Shown: positions 1-11,755, numbered from the stretch's first letter. The stretch is 64,000 bases of DNA from Epiperipatus broadwayi (GCA_028023455.1 JAQFVV010000283.1:1137501-1201500); one strand, 5' to 3'. The notes: a model not told the origin generated them from the sequence alone. A program made the numbers and translations.

Positions 1-3000
1 CAGACAGATAAATTTAATCAGATCAGAATATTTCATTATATTTTAATTTAATAAGAATTATTTATGGAATTGAAAACTTCAGACCAAGACATTTTATTTT
101 ATATGTGTGTAAAATCACTTTATTCCCAAACTACTAGCTTTGTTTGCACATTGTTCCGTACACATTTAAGTGAAGTATCTAAGTAATAAATCTTAGTTAA
201 ATTATTGTGTTGTCATGGATAATGGAAGGACACAAAAGCACCCTTGTCTTTTCATCATTCCGACTGAGATTCTGGATAAAAAGGGCTGTATTATTCAAAA
301 TTATGCGTTGTTATTGAATATGGTTATCATCTCGTTAAATATTATAATAGTTGATATGTGGATGAAGATAACTGGATTTTAAATAAGGTAAATGTTTCCT
401 ATAGCCGACCAGAATGTCAGTCATATGCGACAACACAATACTGCCGAGCATTTTTCTTTAAAAATAACAGAGAACCCTGAGATTAGTGTCATTATTATAA
501 GTGCTCTTAAATTAAGAATTGATTCATTATGATCAATATTACAAGCGTGGCATGGCTTAAGAGATTGAAACATCTAATTGTATAATAACAAAAATATTGA
601 GATCATATTGGCAAATTAATAAATGTTTTGTTTTAGTCAGTAATATTAACAATGACATGAAATCATCATCATCATTGTCGAACAGTGCAAGTACTTACAG
701 CTCAGAGAATGTGTTTTGGATAGAGAAAGAATGTTAGTTTATTTTTTTAAATTTATTTTATTAATGATAATTTTTTTTTAATTCTATCTCTGTCTGAACT
801 GCATATCGCTGTAGCTGAATTATTATAACTAACCAAACGTTGAGCTATATTAGGTAATATAGGATTTGTTACCCGTCCTATACGGAAGCATTTCTAGGCT
901 TCCGAATTCTCTTTATTGAATTCAATCTTTTATTAGGTTAGAATATATATATATATTGGGATGGGGTGAAGGTAGAGTGATGGCAAAACATCACATAAAA
1001 TAAATATTTTAATTAATGAAACAATATTTACATATATTTATTATACAATTAATGTTAAGTATAATATTCAACATTTAAATAAGATTTAAAGCAAGAGAGA
1101 TATTAAAGTAATGTTTAATATCAAATAATATATAAGAAATGGTATATATTATAAAAGCATGAGAGATCACATTAAGAACTCTCTGAGAGATCAGCCCAGT
1201 TAACTCCTTAGAGCAACTATAAGTATAATAATAAATCCACCAGCATTATCAATAAGTAAAAGTAAATATAAGTAATACTCAAAAGAAACCATTCATCATC
1301 ATGAATGATCAATCAAAATATATCAATACAATAAATCAACAGTCAAACTTGGGACTGTATTTGAAATGGGTCTCCTGTAGACCAGACCAACTATTTAACC
1401 TTTGCCAGTTTGGGGCAATTATTTAAACATAACTTCAATGCACAAACTAAATGCTAATCTATGAGAATTTATAATAATCAGAACAATAATGCTGGGATAT
1501 TAAAACATGCATCAATGCTCTGGTCACTTAGAACCATTAGTGTATTGGCCAACTATAAACTTAATTTCTAATATGCATGGGTTTTAAGGAATATAATCTT
1601 AGCACCAATCTAAAATCAACTAGATATCCCTAGGTACTAATATACATCCCCATTTATATATAAGAGTGTTATGCATGAATCTAGCTCAGAAAACATAAGT
1701 TCTATTACTGGATTGTGACCAAGATAATGATGCAATACATAATATGATCTAAAAATCATTTAGAATTAAGTCACCGGATGAATTTTAACAATTGAATACA
1801 AGTTTATTAATAACAATAAAAGAATGATATTAAGGTCTTTAAAATATGGCTATACATATAAACTTTCTGATTTTGATTAATATACAATAAAAAATTATCA
1901 CATTTGTCATTTACAAAATTACTAGACACAATTCAAGTTATTACATTAAGATTTACATACATGTTTTATATAGGTGCACAGATGTTCAGTTAACTATTAC
2001 ATGAATATATTTCAATTGATATTTAATAAAATTAAAAATGATTAAAATCTACATATAAATGTTCATCTGACACACGTTGATATATATGCACACAGATATG
2101 TGGCGTTATAATTTGTAGACATATTTGAATTGTTTTTATGATTAAAATTTTATGTGTATGTGTGTATATGGGCATACTAATGTTTACATACTTTAATTTG
2201 ATATAATACACTTATTAAAAATTATTTTCACAATTATACTATATTGAAAATATATAAATTTCATTAGTTATTTTATAGTAAGTTTTACTCTTTATTGATT
2301 ATTTTCTTTTAAATAAAGCAAAATTATTTGTGCTTTAAGTTTGTATTTTAAATGTCATTTTTTAAAGGAATTACTAAAACAGTTTCTTTAAAAATTTATA
2401 TATCAAATGGTTTGTGGATTGATTCTTTCTTTTAGATGTTTGATTCAAGCAAATTATTTACTTGTTTTATTTTAAGTTACAGGTTAAAATTTCATTTTAA
2501 GGAATATTAAGATAAAATAACTCACTGTATATATTAGATGCTGCATTTATCTGTGGCTCTCTGCATGTATAGATAAACAGCAGCATATGTATACTAATTT
2601 CTTCATCAATCTTTCTTTTGCTCAGCTTGATTTTTGGTGATTGTCATCATTGAAAAGATGTAATTCAGGCAATTTGTTGTCATGCCCTGATATCCCTTCT
2701 GTCTAGAGTTTGATGGGTTTAAGACAGCAAGCTGCCTTGTCCACATTTGTGCAGACTAATTGATCCATTAGAAATTGACCTGGACTTCAGGTAAATCAAA
2801 ACTCCAGCTTAATGGGTTAGTAGACCATTGCTTCCTCCTATTTTGACTTCAATTACATCTTCATGATAGCTCTGCCCAATTCTGCCAGCCAATTGCTTCT
2901 CAAAAATATATTAAAACCAACTGATCTGATATTTTCATCAGCTCTTTTTATAAGAGTCATCTGAGATGATAAAAACACCTTAACTAAAAACAGAGTTTTT

Positions 3001-3825
3001 TCTGTCTAATCCTTGTCTTGATTAAAAACAAGTTTAATCAAAAACTACTTTTAGATTTCTTAAAGTGTCATCTACATGTTTTTACTTAGATAAAAAATTG
3101 TACACAAGCGTTAATTCAAAAATTTTTAAAAAATAAATCATGCTTGTTTTTAAATTCAAAATCAGAATATAATATTAATATTTATTTAGATATTTTTTTA
3201 ACTATTTATTTTATAATGAAATTTTATTTAACATTCAGAATTATTTAACATTTTACTATGATTTGATTTTATTCCAGTAAATGTAGGAAATATCTACAAA
3301 AATTTTGTCTGTGTTTATTTCTACTTTTCCTTTACTTTATTTATATATGTGTGTACACACACAACTATGTTACTGTGTGCCGTATTGCAATATATATGAT
3401 GGGTAACCTCAATTTCTTATGTAAACTATGTATTTAAATACTCAAATCCTTTCAACAACTATAATAACCTGACTTTCTATATAAATACCATGATAGTGAT
3501 AAATTGGTTTAGCAGTTTAATTATATCCACATTCAAATATACTATATATAGTTGTTAAACCTTCTAATGTAAATCACAAGCATCTCATAATAAATGACAA
3601 CAATTTCTAACCACATTAACATCACTGAAATTTATTACTTCACATTTGATGAATATATGTTCAAAATATGAGTGCTATTATTAGCAGATAAGTGATGTTG
3701 TACCAAAATAATGATCTGATATTTATTAATTTTTAATGAAAGTTTAAGTTTTTATCTGGGCCAGGGATATTTTCTGGTTTAATCAACAATTAGCAATAAT
3801 CATGAATATATTTATATAAAGTGTT
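1..3825. other. AT-rich DNA, no gene recognised
   Basis: Neither strand shows an ORF with recognisable protein similarity. There are short (TA)n and A/T runs. About 2530-3080 is noticeably less AT-rich than its surroundings but is closed by stops in all frames and matches no family I can name; it may be an old repeat or a conserved noncoding stretch. Nothing else stands out. Confidence 0.6.
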
Positions 3826-3829
3826 TCAT

Positions 3830-4880
3830 GTTAATGTTGTCAGTGTTGGAGTTGTTTGTGAGGTGGATGGATAAAATATCCATTTATCTCATATGTAGTC
3901 TTTTTCTGTATCTTTTACAATCTTTTGAAATCCAATTTAAGATTTTAACTATCCATCTATTTTCATGTCTTCTAGAAATATATCCATCCCAACTCCATTT
4001 AAGTCTCTTAATAATTCTTTCAATAATATTAGCATTTGTTTGCTTATTCAAATATTTCATTTTCTCTTCTGGTTACTTTTAATAATAAACAGTATCTGCA
4101 TTATTTTTCTGTTGAGTGTCCATATCTCAGATCCATAAATAAAAACTGGTAAAATCTTTTTTAAGCATATAGGCTTATTTCATTTTATTATTAAGTTATT
4201 TATATCAAAAGCTCTATCCAAGTTTTATTCTATGACTAATTTTCTTCATTATGTTTCCAATCTGAATTTAATAATCTCATGAAGATATATGTAATTGTTA
4301 ACTTTTTTAATTTATGATCATCACTTTTTATATTCTTCATCTAATTAGGGTCATAAAACATTCATTTAGCCTTTCTAGTATTTATTTTCAGTACTACTTT
4401 TTTTTTTATTTGATAATTCTTACAAACTTTCCTGTGACTCTAAAGCATTATTTACAAAAGTATCCATATTCTTTGCTGAATTCAGTTAATATAATTACTC
4501 TCATTACCTTAACTTCCCATTTTAATCCATAAAATACTTTTTGTAAAACTGTTGTAGAACTTTCTGGAAATATGGAGTCACCACTCTTATCAATGGTAAA
4601 TCTATGAAGTATTATTATGCAATCTAATGACTGTTATGTACAAGCTTATTAAATTAAGTCATGTGACATCTGACTTGATTTTTTGTCAATTTAATGTCTG
4701 CTATGATATTTTAATAAATTTCTTTGGAATTGTGGGAATGCATATAGAATGAAATGTATTTTCATAATCTAATAAAACCAAAGCGCAATGGAATCTTGTA
4801 TCTACTGATCCATTTCATAACTTCTCTCAGTACTTGGATGTGATCTATTACCCTAAAACTATTTTTAAATGCAGCTTGTT
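3830..4880 (-). pseudogene. RTE-like LINE, RT palm to 3' end (decayed)
   Basis: Translating the minus strand with frameshifts and stops gives reverse transcriptase motifs in order. Near 4870-4740 there is a QAAFKN..VIDHIQVLREVM finger/palm motif followed by a GFI..YEK block. Near 4590-4550 is a DSIFPESSTTVLQKVF-like block (usual GDSISPKLF), followed by the C-terminal tail down to about 3830. The tail resembles the WAGHI..D.RW and GRP..RW.D..R blocks of RTE-like LINEs. The same tail recurs at about 16.9, 25.5, 33.7, 42.3 and 48.0 kb. The ORF called on the plus strand at 3828-4082 is a shadow. It abuts, 5' to 5', a plus-strand endonuclease half that starts near 4890. Confidence 0.75.
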
Positions 4881-5664
4881 TGGTTGGTTGGTTTAAAATA
4901 CCTCAAAATGGTTATAAAGTTATCAACCAAGACAATGGTTGGAAACCAAAGATAGAGAATGCTAACAATCCCCTGACTTTAAATTCAGGATGCCATTTGA
5001 TAATCTTTTATGTAGTTGTTTACAATTGCAGATCATTTTTGGATGAAGGAAGATTTTATAAATTGGAATAAGAACTAATATTATATGAAACATATTTGGG
5101 CATTATGAAATTAGAAGAAATGAAGACAATTCATTGTTCCTGAAAGTAGCATGTATTTTATTATAAAAGTACAGATGTCACAAGCATAAATGAAATGAAA
5201 TTTATAATAAATAAAAAGTGGAAAAATAGTATTATGGAGATGATGGAATATCAAATAGAGTAGTAGGATTAGGTATTTGCCTTAGTGGAAAAAACCAAAG
5301 CAAATACTTCATATTTAAGTTTCAATAAATTTTTATTGTGACGAAGAAGTAGAAGATTTTTTATATAGATATACAAAATGCTTTTGATCATATCAAACAA
5401 CATTTTGAAGTTGTCATAGAAACTTTAATGATGAAATTTAAAAGTGATTGAAAGATGAAAGTGTTGTGGCTAAATTTGATATAAGTGAAAGAGGACACAG
5501 ATTTGTGGAATTTGCAAAATAACATTGGGTATTATGAACTTTTTCTTTGAAAAACTAAAGCTAAATGAAAACAGGTATAGAAAACCCCAAATTAAGATTC
5601 ATCAAAATCGGATATTTTGACTAAAAAATATGTACCTCAAAATTGTAATGTTCTTTTAGATTCA

Positions 5665-5740
5665 TTAAACATCACATGATCACCATTTTTTATGCTTGTA
5701 TATAAGTGTTATTAAAACAGGCAAATCTCTCTATATGTTC
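5665..5740 (+). repeat. terminal fragment of family-2 foldback repeat
   Basis: It carries the AACATCACATGATCACCATT block followed by TTATGCTTG and a TTATTAAAACAGGCAAA.CTCT block. The same sequence forms the outer end of the hammerhead foldback elements near 38.9, 39.35, 52.2 and 59.5 kb, and in part at 14.4 kb. Only the end is present, with no ribozyme core. Confidence 0.6.
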
Positions 5741-5940
5741 TTTTAGATTCCATACAAAAAGTGATTGTCTAATTAATGAAAAAACTATTTTAAAAGACAG
5801 TATTAATAGTTGATATTTCTAATATTCAAAAAGGATTCCCACATAATTTTGAAGACGATTTGGGGAATAATAAAAAAATAGTTGATACTTTTAAAAACAA
5901 AAAACAAAAATTTCATGCATGTATGTGTGTGTGTAGTCAA

Positions 5941-6035
5941 GCGTTGGCGGCCTAGCGGTTAACATAACTGCCTTCCAAGCAGCTGGCTCCGGTTCGCTTC
6001 CCAGTCAATGCTTTGACATATATTAAAAAATACAT
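5941..6035 (+). repeat. tRNA-Gly-derived SINE
   Basis: About 73 bases fold like a tRNA. An acceptor-like GCGTTGG pairs with CCAGTCAATGC-like 3' sequence. The A box is GGCGGCCTAGCGG, the anticodon loop CTTCCAAG gives anticodon TCC (Gly), and the B box GGTTCGCTTCC lies at 5991-6001. It is followed by TGACATAT and an A-rich tail. The same tail follows the tRNA heads at 26.7 kb and, on the minus strand, 55.4 kb, which marks a SINE family rather than a functional tRNA gene. It is inserted within a decayed LINE. Confidence 0.75.
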
Positions 6036-6489
6036 ATCATGTGTAAAAAAGTTATTTGCCAATAAACTTTCAATTGGCATAAGGCAGATATGATGAAAAG
6101 AAGGAATATAAAAATATGGAAAAATGATTTTTTGAGAAGAGTAAAAAAAAAAAAGAGTTAATAATGATATAAGAAAATATAATTGTAAATTGGAAAGAAA
6201 AGCTATAAAAGAGACTAAAAGCTTCAAAAGTATAGAACAATATCTTGGTATTATGATAAAAGGTTATTACAGAAATAAGAAAAAAATCGAACAATTATGA
6301 TATCATAAAATAAGTGGAAAAATTCTGCAAAGAAGAAAAAAATAAAAATAAAGCAACCCACTACAATTATTACACCTACTAAATTACCCAGCATTTTAAA
6401 GGAAGAGCCAAAACATGCAATTAAATCTATGGAGAGGAAAAAAGCTCAAAGAAGTGATGTAATTATTATTGATGGGAAACTTCTGGTCC

Positions 6490-7080
6490 ATAGATCAAGT
6501 ACGACCCTAGAAAGCATTCAAACCCCCCCCTCCAGACCTATATAAAACTTATTTAAACACACACATAGTACAGCGCAAATATATGTGCAAATAGGAGTTA
6601 AGTAAAATAAGTTATTTTTTCAACTATAACTTTTTCTCTCTCCAACCTTCAAAATAGTAATAAATCTACTTTATTCTATGAGAGGTAAATTAATTGAATT
6701 TTAGCTCTAATAAAGTAGGCTTACTTTTATCAATAATTTTGGGTCCGTGAATGAGATTATAAATATCCAGATGGCTCTTGGCAGGAAAAAGATTCCCCAT
6801 CTCTGTCTTAAAAGAAACAGACGTAAAAATTGAAAATTTGTTAGAAAAACTATACATCTAATACTTAAATAATAAAGGTACTAGACTGTTGTAACAATGC
6901 AGTACTATATTGATATTTAAAAAATGTGATATAAATCTTTCCCATAATTAACCTATATGTACATTATAACGAAGATTTTCACAATTATATGATGAAATAA
7001 ATTATTAAAAATTAGGCAAAGAATTAATACACGTTCAGACCCAAAAAAGACTTTAAATTCCATATATATATATATATAAG
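6490..7080. other. AT-rich spacer, no feature
   Basis: Stops in all frames, a short C run near 6523 and a short (TA)n near 7062. No repeat or coding motif is recognised between the LINE at the left and the PLE inverted repeat at the right. Confidence 0.5.
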
Positions 7081-7084
7081 TGTA

Positions 7085-8037
7085 TTGGAGTGAGATGTGC
7101 GCTAATACGCAACTAAAGAGAAGTTTATTTCTTATCAAAATAATGCTGAGCGCATTCGAAAGTTACACTATTCAATAATCGTAGCTGGGGGTTCAGTTAT
7201 AAAGTGATGGAATGAGACTGTGCATCAGTATATATATATATTGTAAAAGATTAAATTTATGTAAAATAACTATATATATATATATATATCAGAGAGTTCA
7301 CTTCTTAGAGAGGAGGAAGGATGGGTCTTTGCGATTAATAGCATGGGTGGAGCTGGCTATGTAATATGCTTCCCTAATTTTTTGCCTTGAGTGGTCTCTT
7401 TCAATATGCTGAATTTCTGCTGAAGATGATGTGAACGAATGCCCAGTTAATTTCTGATGCTCAAAAAAGACAACTGTAATCCGGCTTGTAAGTGTATTGC
7501 TGTGCCAATCATGTAGACAAAGACACCCGAGATTCTCCGAAATATTCTAAATTACACCTGTGGTGAGGGCATTTAATTTCATAGACAGTACAAGGGGTGG
7601 TCTCAAGTTCAAGTTTTTCCTTTGAGTTATTTAGCAGCCTATTGGAGGGGATGGGACTGCAAAAAGCAAGGCAGTAAGTAGGTACAAATACTTTATTGAA
7701 GGCTTTGGTGAGGGTGAGAATTTATGGAAGAAGAAACCATGGTATGTCATCTGAGGGAGGTTAGAATTAAGCTTTCTGCAAATGTGGAATCGTTTGTATA
7801 TGCTTCTAGTTGGTTTTATGTGAAGATTCGTATTTTGCATAGGGATTAGTTGCAAAATAAAAATGAGCCTGAGGTGTGATGGACCTTGGGTGTGTGAAGT
7901 CTTGTACTTCATGCGGTTTGATATGAACCCAGCTATGATTATGAGAGTAGTGTAACTTTTGGAAGCGCTCAGCATTATTTTGATATTTCAATTATAATGA
8001 ATAAACTTCTCTTCAGATGCTTATTAGCGCACCTCTT
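7085..8037 (-). mobile_element. Penelope-like element fragment with inverted terminal repeats
   Basis: The plus-strand stretch 7087-7200 is matched, inverted, by about 7915-8035. Shared blocks include GTGCGCTAATA, AGAGAAGTTTAT, ATCAAAATAATGCTGAGCGC, AGTTACACTA and ATAATC.TAGCTGGG. Between the arms lies the C-terminal coding part of a Penelope-like element on the minus strand. PLEs are retroelements that often carry terminal repeats in direct or inverted orientation, so the arms are probably pLTR-like. The right arm is preceded on the minus strand by a 114-codon open frame (7975-7631) that covers the RT-GIY-YIG linker region. Confidence 0.7.
7300..7640 (-). pseudogene. PLE GIY-YIG endonuclease domain
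   Basis: Minus-strand translation from about 7630 reads ELETTPCTVYEIKC, then C..EYFGESRVSL. These match the VYKI.C..C...YIGET.R.L start of the GIY-YIG nuclease in Penelope-like elements. After one stop and a shift it continues EHQKLTGHSF, the HIERDH block, KIREAYYIA and INRKDPSFLLS, the usual C-terminal block of that nuclease. In the intact family this domain nicks target DNA next to the RT. At least one stop and one frameshift make the copy inactive. Assignment rests on motif order, with no database search. Confidence 0.8.
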
Positions 8038-8039
8038 AA

Positions 8040-8650
8040 CCCATTACTTGCTGTGAAGTAGATGTATAAAAATCATATCATTTTATAAGAGTATTGTAAT
8101 GAAGATTTTTATAGTTGAAAGATAAAATTAAATAAGTTTTTAAAAAAACAATCCGTCTTCTCTATTGAAAACTTTCCATAACGCGCAGTATAAACATTCT
8201 GTTGAAAATCTCCAAAGGAATTCTATTGATTCCAAACGTAAAATTTATCTGCCAAAGTAGGTTACTAACATTTTGATGGTCACTTTCATCATTTTAAAGG
8301 CTTTGGCAAAGTATTATTGTGTCTCAAGTAATATCGAGACTAGGTATGAATTAAAACCTTTTTATTACTGACATTATATATGTAATATTTAAATACATGT
8401 ATGGAGTTTTGGTCAATTAAATGTTTAAAATGAATTCTGTTTCTGATGGTTTCTATATGTGTTTATACACATATGCATATGGATGGATGTGTCTGAAAAA
8501 TGGAGTTTGCTCTTAAGTGAAAGGATATCATATCTCTTTGAAGCCTTAGAAGAACTAAGCAGAACAAATTCCTAATGGCCACTCCATAAATTTTTCCTTG
8601 TGCCACTGACATTGATATGTGATTATTTATATGATAAAGAAACATGAGTT
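8040..8650. other. AT-rich spacer, no feature
   Basis: No coding or repeat signal that I can support lies between the PLE arm and the poly-T tract. Confidence 0.5.
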
Positions 8651-8654
8651 CATT

Positions 8655-8658
<4 letters not shown>

Positions 8659-8707
<49 letters not shown>

Positions 8708-8844
8708 TTTTTTATATATTATTAATAAAAATCAATTTTCTTTTTTTTTTTTTATTTTTTTTTTTTTTTTTTTCTCCTCCAAACTCTTTCAGAGAACACC
8801 CCAACCACACACACAACCCATTCCTTTCTTTTTTTTTTTAAATA

Positions 8845-8875
<31 letters not shown>

Positions 8876-9000
8876 TTCGAAGAGGGACCACCCCACAAAA
8901 CTTTTTAAAAACCTATTCAAACACCAAACAAAAAATTTTTAATAAAAAAAGGGAGAAGGAGAGAAACAAAGATTAAGAGGCCCCGGAGGGGGGAGGAAAA
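8659..9000. repeat. homopolymer-rich low-complexity block (possible assembly artefact)
   Basis: It holds three long poly-T tracts (about 8659-8700, 8741-8773 and 8829-8868) separated by short pyrimidine-rich pieces, then runs of A, CCCC and GGGG in unusual density (for example near 8980-8995). Sequence of ordinary AT-rich character resumes at about 9005. The pattern resembles degraded base calling after a homopolymer more than a biological repeat. The ORFs called here are runs of Phe. Confidence 0.65.
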
Positions 9001-9189
9001 GGGTTAATCAACATCTCACACCAGCTAGCATGGTAAGTTTATTGACATTTCTATCTCTGATTTTAAGACCAATAAACAGCATGATTTTTCTTCTCATTGT
9101 CTAATAATTCTTAATTAATATATCAGTTTATCTTTTTTAAATGATTTGAATGTGTACTTGAATGATATTTCTGGTTGTTATAATCATAA

Positions 9190-9870
9190 CAGATAAAGCT
9201 AAATTGTCCATTGTTCTCAGGGGATTTAAAGTTATCAACCAAAACAAAAATTGGTGACTGAAGACAAGGGATATTAGGAAAGACCTGAGTGTGAATCTGA
9301 CTATTATTTTAATGCAATCTTTTGTATTTAGGTAGAGATTCTTTTTAAGTGAATGAAGATTACATAAATTAGAAAAACTATTTAATATTAAATAGGATAT
9401 TTCGGGACATGTAGTTACTTATCAAAACACATGAATTAAGTACAAGTGGACTGGGGATTCAGTATAAATAGAAAGTGAAAGATATCAAATGCAAATGATT
9501 CAGGTTTAGGCCTCAAAAAATTCTCATTGGTATGAAGAAGTAAAGAATTTTTTGAAGATATTTGTACAAAATATGTTTAAATGTATCAAACATTTTAAAA
9601 TTGTCATAGAAGAGGTTAATGCCACAATTGGCAATTGATTGAATAATGAAACTGTTGTGTGCAAATTTGATTATGGTGATAGGAATGAGAAAAATCACAA
9701 GCATGTGAAGTTCACAGAAATAAAAATTTATTATGAATTTTTTTTTTGAGAAAAATGCTAGGTTGAAATGGATATGGCTACATCCAAATGAAGATACAGC
9801 AAAATTGGATTACAGATTGACTTTCTTAACAGATTCAACTCAAAAAATCACCATCAACTAATTAGTGAGT
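9190..9870 (+). pseudogene. RTE-like LINE copy B: endonuclease segment
   Basis: It shares AAAGTTATCAACCAA with the copy at 4.9 kb. At about 9675-9830 the frame reads YGDRNE, HKHVKFTE, YEFFF and a degraded K-W-T-W/SP-like stretch, corresponding to the C-terminal half of the APE-type endonuclease of RTE LINEs. Stops and frameshifts are frequent. This is the first block of a LINE that continues, with insertions, to about 13,800. The 191-bp minus-strand ORF here is a shadow. Confidence 0.65.
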
Positions 9871-9889
9871 TGTAAGATATTCATCAATT

Positions 9890-10730
9890 TAAAACTATGT
9901 AGATAATACTATTAACCTTCTATATCTTTCTTGTAAATTATTTGTTTTTTTTACCAAATCACCCCTGGTAAATTTTTTCATAAGTATTATACGTTAAAAT
10001 GCGTGTAAAATGGTATATTTTATTATATATAATTTTTGCTGAAAGATTTGTGCTAGAAGATAACAAATTCAAAATTCCCACTCTTACAATAGACATAAGC
10101 CCCACCCTGACATGGTCATCCATTGTCTGTTGCCAAGGCCGTAAAATGTTCTACGTTTTATGACATTGTTTATTCCAATGACCAAAAACATGTTTATTTG
10201 TGAATTTATCATGGTTTTAGATATTTTTTTAAAAATAACTTACACTATATTTATTAGATATCAAGAAATATAATGTTATGTTACCACCTAATGTGAATAT
10301 GGCCTGAAGCAATTTACAAGCTTAGTTTCTATGTAAGCAATCTATTTATATTTATGAGTATGAAAATATTGCAGTTTTGCAATAAATATTCAAATATTTT
10401 AAATTTTTAAGGCAGAATTTGTTAGATATAAGAGAGATAAATAAATATTTGTTTCAATTTTTAAAAATAATAAGAATTAAGAAATATTTCATTGATTTTA
10501 TAAACTGAAAATAATCTTTCTAGAAACGATGATGTGTAAACTCTTTGTTTTGATTATGATCTCATTTTTTTAATATTTACAGAAACAAAATGTGAACATT
10601 TAAAATTTATTTCAGTAGTAACAAAAATATCTATCAAATTAAGTCAAATTTATTATTTTAGATAAGTAACAATTATTTAAATATATATTGTTTGTTGATT
10701 TGTGAGACAAAGAAAACTGTCAGAAAATGC
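9890..10730. other. unassigned stretch within LINE copy B
   Basis: This stretch separates the endonuclease block from the linker block and has no counterpart in the copy at 4.9-6.5 kb. It is therefore probably an insertion. No motif or terminal repeat is recognised. Confidence 0.45.
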
Positions 10731-10739
10731 TGCATGTCA

Positions 10740-11160
10740 GAAGTGCTTAAAAAGGTAGTGTATTGACAATGATATACCTAATGTGCAGAAACATTTCAAT
10801 GAATTTAAATTAGAACTTGCTAATTATTTTAAATTACTAACAGATTTCAAAGATGCTTCAAACTTAACTAAGATCAATAAAAAGATAATTAATTATCAAG
10901 TAAGACCTGCAATAAAGATGGATGATATACAAAAAGAACAGCAATTCACCAGTAAATTTTCATCAGAGATGAGTTTGTTTGAAGAAAAGGAAGAATATGA
11001 AATTATTTTTAAATGAAACATCGAAAAAAATGAATAACTGATGTTTTGTAAAATAGTACAAAAAGTTAATAATATAAGAAAATATAACTATGAATTGGCA
11101 ATGAAAAATACAGAAGAATAAAATAAAATATTAAAAAAAAGATTTATTCAAAATAATGCT
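10740..11160 (+). pseudogene. RTE-like LINE copy B: linker between endonuclease and RT
   Basis: An open frame of 77 codons (10783-11016) reads HFNEFKLELANYFKLL and later INKKIINYQVRPAIK. It resembles the NEFE..L.NRF..L.D.....I.....I...A linker found between endonuclease and reverse transcriptase in RTE-like LINEs. The frame then breaks but continues as VNNIRKYNYELA. Corresponding sequence in the other copy is at about 6150-6240. Confidence 0.65.
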
Positions 11161-11227
11161 TTTATATAAACAGCTAACAAAAAGTAAAAAAATAAAATGA
11201 TCCAACTAAAAAACATGCCATTTCATA

Positions 11228-11271
11228 AAAGCATTTGAGGCCATAAAAATTTAAAAGGCCTCAAATGCTTT
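11228..11271. repeat. perfect 15-bp inverted repeat (hairpin)
   Basis: Bases 11228-11242 (AAAGCATTTGAGGCC) are exactly complementary to 11257-11271 with a 14-base A/T loop. It lies in the insertion that splits the LINE linker from the RT block. It could be the core of a small MITE; no ribozyme or tRNA signal is present. Confidence 0.75.
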
Positions 11272-11659
11272 AATGAATGACAGAACATGTATTCTAGCTG
11301 GATTACTTTGTTATTTTTCTATTTCTTAATCACCTGTTTTCATAAAAGCATTATTTTTTTTAGAAATCTTTTTTTAATATTTTATTTTTTTACTTTTTAG
11401 TTATAAATAAGACATATAATTTCAATTTAAATAAAATAATTTTATTTTTCAGCATATTTTAAACATCTTTCTTAATGTTTCTTGTTCTTTCCACAAACGA
11501 GCATCTGCTGTCAATGATTTTGATGGTTTATTTTTTCATTTTAATTTTGGAATTGAAAAAAAAACATATAATTAACTCTCTAACCTTTTTTTACACTTCT
11601 ATTATTTTTTTCACAAAATATTTATGCAATATTAATTACTTCAGAAGTCTAAAAATATA

Positions 11660-11755
11660 ATATTTCCATTGGCTCAGTTGTTAAAAGTTTTTTCCTGGTA
11701 AGGGTAGTGGTGGGAGTTTGAATTATAAAGGCGAATTTTTTTTTATTATTAAAAA
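11660..11755 (+). repeat. tRNA-derived SINE head
   Basis: An A-box-like TTGGCTCAGTTG begins at about 11669. A B-box-like GAGTTTGAATT follows about 33 bases later at 11714, then a T-rich tail. Spacing and order match a Pol III internal promoter of tRNA origin. It is diverged and lies inside the insertion in LINE copy B. It could be a chance match. Confidence 0.45.

Larger units (their letters stand above)
4890..6480 (+). pseudogene. RTE-like LINE, endonuclease to RT N-terminus (decayed)
   Basis: This is the 5' half of an RTE-like LINE with many stops. Around 5485-5630 the translation reads ERGHRFVEFAK, a T-F-F-like core and a decayed N-P..-like stretch. It corresponds to the end of the APE-type endonuclease (usual pattern RG..L.EFA...L.I.NTFF, then W.W.SP.G....EIDY). 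Around 6365-6470 it reads TPTKLPSILKEEP and AIKSMERKKA, the conserved block just before the RT fingers. The homologous copy at 9.2-12.1 kb has the same blocks in the same order. A SINE interrupts it at 5941-6035, and a piece of the family-2 hammerhead repeat end lies at about 5665-5740. Confidence 0.75.

Noticed and set aside
2930-2960. CTGATGA on the minus strand near 2940
   Set aside because: No GAAA partner and no stem II; a chance heptamer.
5941-6013. Functional tRNA-Gly gene
   Set aside because: The T arm and acceptor stem are mismatched and the head is followed by a tail shared with other SINE copies.
7631-7975. 114-codon minus-strand ORF as an independent gene
   Set aside because: It lies between the PLE inverted arm and the GIY-YIG domain and covers the element's own linker region; no separate family is recognised.
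8619-8870. ORFs rich in Phe
   Set aside because: Translations of poly-T tracts.
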